NCBI GenBank assembly: GCA_964605645.1
Contig: CAZSDJ010000020.1
Span: forward strand, 1-29,206
DNA: 29,206 nt
Direction: 5' to 3'
Source: PXAH01 sp964605645
GTDB lineage: Bacteria > Omnitrophota > Gorgyraeia > Duberdicusellales > 4484-171
Below are positions 23,711 to 29,206 of this stretch, one piece after another. Numbering within the stretch: the stretch's first letter is position 1; each line of letters starts with the position of its first letter. The notes below the pieces were generated by a model. That model did no database searches. It was not told the DNA's origin and saw only the letters and a list, made by a program, of their open reading frames with translations. Made by a program: the position numbers and the translations under genes.

Positions 23711-24462
23711 TAATTACCTTCCCTGGTGTAAAGATGTTTGGTCATAATCTCTCTTACTTTATTTTTTAAGACAAAAGGAGTTAGGTTTTTATAATCCTGC
23801 CATTGTAGATGCCGTAGCTTGTCTATTTTTATTTTACCCGGCTTCAGCAATAACGATCCCTTAACCGGAACATTTTCATTGCCGCTGATACATACTGGCA
23901 CAATTGGACAACGAGCTTTTATTGCCAGGCGAAAAAGTGAACTGTGAAATTGCCCGATTCTCTTACTCGCTGACCTTGTCCCTTCCGGAAAAGCGATTAT
24001 TGAAACTCCTTCTTTCAGTAATTTTGATCCTTTTTCTAAAAAAACACGAAAATTCATTTCTCGAACACTTAAATATCCAGCCAAACGAGCAATAGCGCCA
24101 ATTACCGGTATCCGAAATGGCCAAACATTAACCACCTGAACTGACTCATCCGGCAGACGCCCCACCAATAACGCATCCGATGCCGAGCGATGGTTACAGA
24201 TAAAGATAGCGCCAGCTAATGAATCGCGCGGCTGATAATCGCAATAATCAACTTTGACTAAGCCCAACGTTAAACAATCAACAATAAAGTTGCTGCCATA
24301 ACTAATAATTTTTCGCAGCCAATATAAAGCCTTCCGTTTTGAAAAAATTATCCGGATCAGGAAAACAATATTACCAATAAGGATCAAACCCAAAAAAACA
24401 AAGAAAATAACCGCGGGATAAAAAATACTATTTAAGAGTATTGTCTTTATTTGGTAATTCAA
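23710..24462 (-). CDS. PlsC-like 1-acylglycerol-3-phosphate acyltransferase family protein
   Basis: This 250-residue protein has a membrane anchor (about 10-40), the catalytic NHRSASD with H91 and D96, and FPEGTR at 158-163, so the acyltransferase site is intact. It would move an acyl chain from ACP or CoA to a lysophospholipid or another hydroxyl acceptor. The start codon is TTG, overlapping the ACP stop in a TTGA junction. A cluster-specific PlsC next to an ACP suggests that the product chain is put into a glycerolipid, or that an ordinary chain is added to the polyene lipid. APE clusters also contain acyltransferases, but of varied types. Confidence 0.9.
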   Translation of the reverse strand: MNYQIKTILLNSIFYPAVIFFVFLGLILIGNIVFLIRIIFSKRKALYWLRKIISYGSNFIVDCLTLGLVKVDYCDYQPRDSLAGAIFICNHRSASDALLVGRLPDESVQVVNVWPFRIPVIGAIARLAGYLSVREMNFRVFLEKGSKLLKEGVSIIAFPEGTRSASKRIGQFHSSLFRLAIKARCPIVPVCISGNENVPVKGSLLLKPGKIKIDKLRHLQWQDYKNLTPFVLKNKVREIMTKHLYTREGN

Positions 24463-24716
24463 CTTATCTTGTTTTCTTGTTTTAAGGCTGCGACAAAAGA
24501 ATAAAGGTCATCTAGTGTCCTGATATTTTTTACTCGTTGATCACTGCGAATTTTTACGCCAAACTTTTGCTGCAAGGCAACTACTAAATCAACAACATCT
24601 AAACTATCTAAGCCTAGATCATTGAAAATGTTAGCTTCCGGTTTCAGCTCTTCTGAATCAATTTCAAAAGATTCAACAAACACTTCATTAACCATTTTTA
24701 TGATTTTCTCTTCCAT
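24459..24716 (-). CDS. Acyl carrier protein (first in cluster)
   Basis: This 85-residue ACP has the attachment serine Ser38 in DLGLDSLDVVDL and a VALQQKFGVKI helix. A strong AAAGGAG ribosome binding site precedes the ATG, 5 bases after the ketosynthase stop. The end overlaps the PlsC-like start. It is the most FAS-like of the three ACPs, and its place beside the FabF-like enzyme suggests that it carries malonyl extender or the first intermediates. Confidence 0.93.
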   Translation of the reverse strand: MEEKIIKMVNEVFVESFEIDSEELKPEANIFNDLGLDSLDVVDLVVALQQKFGVKIRSDQRVKNIRTLDDLYSFVAALKQENKIS

Positions 24717-24721
24717 AGCAT

Positions 24722-25948
24722 CTACTCCTTTTTACATATTAAAGCAGCATTTATGCCGCCAAAAGCAAAACAATTTTTAACCAACACTGATACTTCGCGA
24801 CTTATTTTTTCTTTTAAATGGTAAATCCCCCGGCAATCGTCACTGACTTTTTCTAAATTAAGAGTAGGATATATCACTCCTTTGGCCATCATTGCTAAAG
24901 AAGCAATCAATTCAATTGCTCCTGAAGCACCTAAGGTATGGCCCAGATATCCTTTTAAGCTATTTACGGGAACTTTGTCGCCAAAAACATTACCGATAGC
25001 TACCGCCTCTTCACTGTCGCCTTGAATTGTTGCCGTAGCATGGGCATTGATATAATCAACTTCTCCTTGCTCTATTTCTGCAGCCGCGAGAGCTTGTCGC
25101 ATACACTGTTGCATGGCTTTTGAATTAGATTGACTTACATGCACCCCGCTTCCGCAAGTACTATATCCTGTAATCTCGGCATAAATTTTAGCGCCTCTTT
25201 TTAGAGCCTGTTCCCTTTCTTCTAAAAAAACAATGCCGGCACCTTCGCCACAAACTAATCCATCCCGGTTTGCATCAAACGGCCTCGGTGTATTTGAAGG
25301 ATTTTGATTATAATTGTTAGAGGTTGCAAAAATAATATCAAACGAACCGGTAACAATCGGATGCAGTTCTTCTGCGCCCCCACATAACATTGCATCCTGC
25401 TTACCCAAACGAATTGAATCATAGCCGGCGCCAATAGCCTGTAAGGCCGAAGCACAAGCCGCACTTGTTGCTAAGACTTCTCCCTTAATCCCTAAATATT
25501 GAGCTACATTCAGCGCAGCGGTATGAGAAATACATTGAAAAAATTTCATTGAAGTTAACCGGCTTAAATCTTTCTCCGGCAGCATGGTCTCAAAGGCTTC
25601 ATTAATACTTGCGGCTCCCCCCATAGTTGAACCAATAATACAGCCAATTCGTCCTAAAGAAATTAACTCTTTATCGATCCCGGAATCATTTAATGCCTCC
25701 TGGCTAGCCTGGACAGAAAAAATACTCATTCTCCCCATGGAACGCCGGCTTTTTCTCGGTATTTTTTTTTCGTTAATAAGTTTTGCCGGAGCAGCCACTA
25801 AGCTCCGTAATCCTTTATACTCATCCCAGCCGGGCATCGCCTGTACAGCGCTCTTTCTTTCAGCTATAGCCTTAATCAACTCCGATGAATTAGCGCCTAA
25901 AGGCGAAACACTGCCAACTCCAGTAATAACTACTCTTTTTAATTGCAT
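24722..25948 (-). CDS. Beta-ketoacyl-ACP synthase II (FabF-like)
   Basis: This 408-residue condensing enzyme has C165 (SAACASALQA), H303 (NAHATATIQGD) and H337 (KGYLGHTLGASGA), plus GEGAGIVFLE and NCFAFGGINAALI. Length and motifs are those of complete FabF/ApeR-type enzymes, and it has no CLF partner next to it, so a homodimer is likely. The start overlaps the CrtI-like stop by 10 bases. In APE clusters a third ketosynthase (ApeR) acts besides the ApeO-ApeC pair, probably in initiation; this gene has that position relative to the reductase and ACP. Confidence 0.93.
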   Translation of the reverse strand: MQLKRVVITGVGSVSPLGANSSELIKAIAERKSAVQAMPGWDEYKGLRSLVAAPAKLINEKKIPRKSRRSMGRMSIFSVQASQEALNDSGIDKELISLGRIGCIIGSTMGGAASINEAFETMLPEKDLSRLTSMKFFQCISHTAALNVAQYLGIKGEVLATSAACASALQAIGAGYDSIRLGKQDAMLCGGAEELHPIVTGSFDIIFATSNNYNQNPSNTPRPFDANRDGLVCGEGAGIVFLEEREQALKRGAKIYAEITGYSTCGSGVHVSQSNSKAMQQCMRQALAAAEIEQGEVDYINAHATATIQGDSEEAVAIGNVFGDKVPVNSLKGYLGHTLGASGAIELIASLAMMAKGVIYPTLNLEKVSDDCRGIYHLKEKISREVSVLVKNCFAFGGINAALICKKE

Positions 25949-27441
25949 AATCTTTTTTCAATAAATCTATTATAATCTTTTTTACCAATAACATTTCTTG
26001 CCACTATAAAGGAAGAAAGCATTGCTCCTACAATCCCCGGCAATACAGAGCTTTGTCCGGCAGCATATAAATTACGTAAGGGCAGTTTTCCAAATAAATT
26101 ATACTGGCCAATTTTTTGTTTTATCCCGTAGGCAGAACCATCAGGAGAATTTAAATAATCTCGAAAAGTTAAGACACTTGCAGAATCAACTATTTTTAAT
26201 GTCTTTTTATATTCCGGATAATATCTACAAATACGTTCATAAATTTTTTTAGTACGTTTTTCTTTATATTGTTGATATTCTTTTGGCCTTTTTCCTAAAT
26301 GTGATTTTTCCCAATCAGAAACAGTGTCCACAAATGATGGCTCAAAGGTATTTATAGTTTTGTAAGTCTTGCCGTTTACTTTTTCCGGACTTTTCATAAT
26401 AACCAAAGCCTGCTCACCCTTATATTTAGGCTCAAGCAATTGATTTAAATCCGCCACCGGCAGCAAAGAAACAATTGTCGGCTTAAAGTCATTTATTGGC
26501 TGGTCATCTTCAATCAAACCAAAAACAAGAAAAAAACCGGTAGATGGCTCAAAAGATGCAACACGGTCCCGAAAAGCTTTGCTTAAATTATCTTTAGGTA
26601 GAATTTTCATAATTTCTTGAGGATGAATAGTAAAAATGCAATTCTTAAAAGTTAATTCCTCTCCATTATTTAAAATAAAACGGCCGACTCGATCGTTGCA
26701 AATATCTTTACACTCAGTAATATAGCTGTTGCAAATTAAATCTATACCTAAATCTTTTATTTTATCTCTAAAAGCATCAGTAAAGGCTTCGCCGCCTCGC
26801 TCAATCCTTGCCATTGATTCATAAAGGCCATAACAGACGCGGCTATGGCTGGCAAAAGATATTTGATCAGGTTTTACCCCGTAACACATGCTATAAGTTG
26901 AAAGTAATGCCTGGAGTAACTTATTTTGAGTAAGATCATTTAAGACCTGATCAAGGCTGATAAAGTCTTCCTCGATAACATTTGCGGTCATAGATATTTT
27001 ACGTAAATCCAAAGAAACTGTTTTTTTCCCTACAGCTACCACCATATCAAAGTATTTATCTATAGTTGCCTTTTCAGCCGGAAAATATTTTTTTAAGTCG
27101 CGCCGTAAATTATCTATACCCGGCTTCATATCAAAAGACTTACCTTCAGCTTCAAAAACAAAACGATTAGCTTCTCCACTGGAGAGAAAAATTGGCTTTA
27201 TGTGATCACGGATATTTAATACTTTAAGGATATCTTCTAATACACCGCCTTTACAAAAACCACCGGTAAAGTGAAATCCGGTATCAAAGGGGGCACCTTT
27301 ACGATAAAAACGGTTCATTGAACCACCAATAGACCGGCCCTTTTCAATAATTAAGACTCGGCGTCCATTTAAAGAAAGTAAAACCGCCATGGTCAGGCCG
27401 CTGATGCCTGCTCCTACAATTATATCATCGTACTCTTTCAT
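25939..27441 (-). CDS. CrtI-like FAD-dependent phytoene desaturase family oxidoreductase
   Basis: The ATG at 27441 gives 500 residues. The N-terminus has the dinucleotide fold GAGISG at 10-15, then IIEKGRSIGGSMNRF and a PFDTGFHFTGG segment, and the C-terminus has NLYAAGQSSVLPGIVGAMLSS, the usual CrtI-family FAD closing motif. The family desaturates or isomerises polyene chains and includes carotenoid desaturases and retinol saturases. A longer frame to 27510 would overlap the FabG gene by 67 bases and add 23 residues ahead of the fold. The gene starts two bases after the FabG stop. In a polyene cluster, it could add or shift double bonds; related genes are found in proposed ladderane loci. 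Exact reaction unknown. Confidence 0.88.
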   Translation of the reverse strand: MKEYDDIIVGAGISGLTMAVLLSLNGRRVLIIEKGRSIGGSMNRFYRKGAPFDTGFHFTGGFCKGGVLEDILKVLNIRDHIKPIFLSSGEANRFVFEAEGKSFDMKPGIDNLRRDLKKYFPAEKATIDKYFDMVVAVGKKTVSLDLRKISMTANVIEEDFISLDQVLNDLTQNKLLQALLSTYSMCYGVKPDQISFASHSRVCYGLYESMARIERGGEAFTDAFRDKIKDLGIDLICNSYITECKDICNDRVGRFILNNGEELTFKNCIFTIHPQEIMKILPKDNLSKAFRDRVASFEPSTGFFLVFGLIEDDQPINDFKPTIVSLLPVADLNQLLEPKYKGEQALVIMKSPEKVNGKTYKTINTFEPSFVDTVSDWEKSHLGKRPKEYQQYKEKRTKKIYERICRYYPEYKKTLKIVDSASVLTFRDYLNSPDGSAYGIKQKIGQYNLFGKLPLRNLYAAGQSSVLPGIVGAMLSSFIVARNVIGKKDYNRFIEKRLCN

Positions 27442-27443
27442 AT

Positions 27444-28178
27444 CTAGATAGCTAATCCGCCATTGATCCCAATTACTTGGCCGTGAATATACATGTTCTT
27501 TTCTGTACAAAGAAAGTTAATAACACTGGCTACATCATCAGGATGGCCAAATTTTTTAACAGTTATCAAAGGAAGGATCTTTTCCTTAGGCAGGTCTTTT
27601 GTCATCTCCGTTTCAATAACACCGGGCGCAACAACATTAACAAAAATATTTTTCCTTCCCACCTCACGCGCTAAAGATTTTGCTGCTCCGATCAGTCCGG
27701 CTTTAGATGCAGAATAGTTTACTTGGCCGGCTTGGCCGATTTGGCCTGATGTTGAAGAAACCACTACAATCCGCCCTTTTTTTTCACGCAGCATTGAAAA
27801 AAGAACTACGTGCATAATATTATAGAACCCGTCAAGATTTACAGATAAAACCTGATCCCACTCTTCTTTAGTCATCCAAACTAGTAAGTTGTCTTTGCTA
27901 ATACCCGCATTGAAAACAACTACATCAGGAGGTGTTTTATCACAATCTTCATCTAGTGCTTTTTTAACTTTATCTAAGTCAGAAACATCAAAAGAAAAAG
28001 TTTTACACTTTCTGCCTAATTCTTCAATTTTTAGTTTTACTTTATCTGCCGCTTCTTTGTTCGTATTGTAAGTAAGCCAGATATTAAACCCCGATGCAGC
28101 AAGCTTTAAAGCAGTCGCCTGGCCAATCCCCCGGCTTCCCCCCACAACTAAAGCTATTTTTTCTCCTGTATTACTCAT
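27444..28178 (-). CDS. fabG: FabG-like 3-oxoacyl-ACP reductase (ApeQ-like)
   Basis: This 244-residue short-chain dehydrogenase has the cofactor loop GGSRGIG at 13-19, NAG at 90-92, and catalytic N114, S142, Y155 and K159 (YSASK). The C-terminus ends in VIGINGGLAI, typical of FabG. It would reduce 3-oxoacyl-ACP to 3-hydroxyacyl-ACP with NADPH. It sits one base after the PagL-like stop. As the only ketoreductase in the window it must serve all three ketosynthases if the pathway is self-contained. It takes the ApeQ place in an APE-type scheme. Confidence 0.92.
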   Translation of the reverse strand: MSNTGEKIALVVGGSRGIGQATALKLAASGFNIWLTYNTNKEAADKVKLKIEELGRKCKTFSFDVSDLDKVKKALDEDCDKTPPDVVVFNAGISKDNLLVWMTKEEWDQVLSVNLDGFYNIMHVVLFSMLREKKGRIVVVSSTSGQIGQAGQVNYSASKAGLIGAAKSLAREVGRKNIFVNVVAPGVIETEMTKDLPKEKILPLITVKKFGHPDDVASVINFLCTEKNMYIHGQVIGINGGLAI

Positions 28179-28179
28179 A

Positions 28180-28830
28180 TCAATAATACCAACTTATCCC
28201 GGCAAGAATCATGTCTACGTTAATTCCACTATTCGGTGAATCTATGCCTGCATTAGAAAGATGACGATATCGATACTCTAAGTTAAAAGCACAATTTTCT
28301 TTGATAAAGTATGAAAAGCCTCCGCCAACTTGAGGCAGAAAGTTATATTGCGTGGATTGTTCGTTGGTGTGCTGGCTCATATAAAGTACGCCACCTCCGC
28401 CTATCCCATAGAGATGAAACTTATCAAACAAAGGATAAGCAAATTTAAGAAGGATCGAAAATCCAACCTCAATATTAGTATCAGGGCTAGTTACAGTATT
28501 TAAAAAGGGTTCGAGGATAAATTCTGTGTAGCCTTTTGGCTTAAGACCGAATTTATCAAATAGAGGCTTGGCTAGATCAGTAAACCCCATTTCAATCGTA
28601 TTCAGATTGTAGCCAAATCTTAACATTAAAGGCAAAATTTCATAGTCGTCTTTATCTTCAAGATTCCCTTGGGCAAAGCCAGTTATTAAACCAAATTCTT
28701 TAACGAAAAATTCTTCCTTTGTATCTTTACCTTCTGATGCCAAAACAAAAGATAAAGAAAAAAAACAAATAATTATCGTAAAAAATAAAATTCTATTTAA
28801 TTTAAAAACTAGTTGATACCAGTAATTCAT
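28180..28830 (-). CDS. PagL-like acyloxyacyl hydrolase family outer-membrane protein
   Basis: This 216-residue protein has a signal peptide (about 12-32) and alternating strands of an eight-stranded barrel ending in aromatic YY. The motif RYRHLSNAGIDSPNSGIN, with H190 and S192, is the PagL (lipid A 3-O-deacylase) signature. In PagL the triad Glu lies 14 residues after the His; here that place is N204, so activity is uncertain. It overlaps the regulator by ATGA and is followed immediately by FabG. It could remodel lipid A to make room for the cluster lipid, or act as an outer-membrane acceptor or pore. Confidence 0.78.
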   Translation of the reverse strand: MNYWYQLVFKLNRILFFTIIICFFSLSFVLASEGKDTKEEFFVKEFGLITGFAQGNLEDKDDYEILPLMLRFGYNLNTIEMGFTDLAKPLFDKFGLKPKGYTEFILEPFLNTVTSPDTNIEVGFSILLKFAYPLFDKFHLYGIGGGGVLYMSQHTNEQSTQYNFLPQVGGGFSYFIKENCAFNLEYRYRHLSNAGIDSPNSGINVDMILAGISWYY

Positions 28831-29054
28831 TGATCTAATACCTCCTTTTCTCTATCTTCCAAAAAATATGTGACCGGTTTCTTAAACACCTCGGAAATTT
28901 TTAAAAGTGTCTCGATTGAGGGGATAACGATACCATTCTCATAGCGAGAAATGCTCTTTTGTTTCGCACCAATCCTAGATGCCAGAGCAGTTTGGTTCAT
29001 GTCAAGCTCGATTCGAGCCATCTTAATTTTTTTACCTAATTTTTTAAGATCCAT
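28827..29054 (-). CDS. XRE family helix-turn-helix regulator
   Basis: This 75-residue protein is almost entirely a lambda-Cro/XRE HTH domain: KMARIELDMNQTALASRIG (about 11-29) is the first two helices and KQKSISRYENG (about 31-41) the recognition helix, with SIETLLKISEVF closing the fold. It has no sensor domain. As first gene after the promoter and ATGA-coupled to the operon, it probably regulates its own transcription unit, most likely as a repressor. No clear inverted-repeat operator is visible over the promoter. Confidence 0.88.
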   Translation of the reverse strand: MDLKKLGKKIKMARIELDMNQTALASRIGAKQKSISRYENGIVIPSIETLLKISEVFKKPVTYFLEDREKEVLDQ

Positions 29055-29110
29055 TTTAGCTACTAAAAATTTTTGAGGTTAATATCTTGCAGATTATTCT
29101 TTTAGAGTCT

Positions 29111-29139
29111 AATATATACCTGTTTATACATAAAATCAA
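29111..29139 (-). promoter_or_regulatory. Predicted sigma70-type promoter of the operon
   Basis: On the minus strand TTGATT (29139-29134) and TATATT (29116-29111) are separated by exactly 17 bases, close to TTGACA/TATAAT consensus. The start codon of the XRE gene lies about 57 bases downstream of the -10 box. It is the only good promoter I find in the window and would drive all the genes to its left. Confidence 0.6.
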
Positions 29140-29206
29140 GTTAATTATAAATTCTGGAGTTTCCCCATTTTTTTTAGGGAGCCGCGAACTTAAGTAAAAG
29201 CTGTTT

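Noticed and set aside
25584..25964. Plus-strand open frame of 126 codons
   Set aside because: It lies antisense to the FabF-like gene, whose frame has an intact catalytic triad; the antisense product has no recognisable features. The same holds for the other plus-strand frames, for example 7145-7411.
27442..27510. Longer start for the CrtI-like gene
   Set aside because: The 23 extra residues precede the dinucleotide-binding fold, overlap FabG by 67 bases and have no family likeness; the ATG at 27441 fits the fold.
29161..29185. CCC/GGG hairpin at the right edge as a terminator or operator
   Set aside because: Only about three GC pairs with an A-rich loop; too weak and too near the window edge to judge.
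1..29206. tRNA, rRNA, CRISPR, insertion sequence or phage elements
   Set aside because: No cloverleaf-like segments, regularly spaced repeats, transposase or integrase motifs were seen on either strand.

Overview
The window is an AT-rich, densely packed stretch in which every credible gene lies on the minus strand, so transcription runs from about 29,100 down to 49. The host is clearly Gram-negative. Evidence includes lipobox lipoproteins, a LolA-like carrier, an MMPL/RND exporter, a lipid A acyltransferase-like protein and a PagL-like barrel. The mix of cobalamin-type radical SAM proteins, GT2-DUF2062 and AT-rich codon use would suit an uncultured lineage such as Omnitrophota, but there is no rRNA or other marker, so that placement is only a guess.

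In transcription order the layout is as follows. (1) A sigma70-like promoter (29111-29139), a small XRE regulator and a PagL-like outer-membrane barrel. (2) A fatty-acid/polyene front end: FabG-like ketoreductase, CrtI-like FAD desaturase/isomerase, FabF-like ketosynthase, ACP, PlsC-like acyltransferase, PaaK-like adenylate-forming enzyme, and a radical SAM/SPASM protein fused to an ApeP-like hotdog domain. (3) A block equivalent to the core of aryl polyene (APE) clusters: LolA-like protein, MMPL exporter, lipoprotein, ApeI-like dehydratase, thioesterase, ketosynthase and its chain-length-factor partner. (4) Three small lipoproteins of mostly unknown function. (5) A tailoring and second-synthase block: two B12-binding radical SAM proteins, GT2-DUF2062, LpxL-like acyltransferase, ACP, a second ketosynthase/CLF-like pair, another ACP, a condensation-domain-like acyltransferase, an FAD oxidoreductase, a third B12-binding radical SAM protein, an acyl-CoA/ACP synthetase and a flavodoxin.

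Most genes overlap or abut by a few bases (many ATGA or TAATG junctions). The only gaps above 50 bases are 529-581, 13624-13751 and 14040-14139, so this reads as one operon of about 29 kb, or two if the lipoprotein gaps hold a promoter. There are no RNA genes, CRISPR arrays or insertion sequences.

My reading is a type II PKS/FAS-like pathway for a polyunsaturated, outer-membrane-directed lipid. The ketosynthases, CLFs, reductase and hotdog proteins would build a conjugated acyl chain on ACPs. The radical SAM proteins and two flavoenzymes would modify it, with flavodoxin as a possible electron donor. The GT2, LpxL-like, PlsC-like and condensation-like transferases would attach it to a sugar or lipid, and LolA/MMPL/lipoprotein would move it outward. 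It goes beyond classical APE clusters by having a second KS/CLF set, four radical SAM proteins and a CrtI-like enzyme. The last two also recall the gene content proposed for anammox ladderane lipids. The product cannot be read from the sequence.
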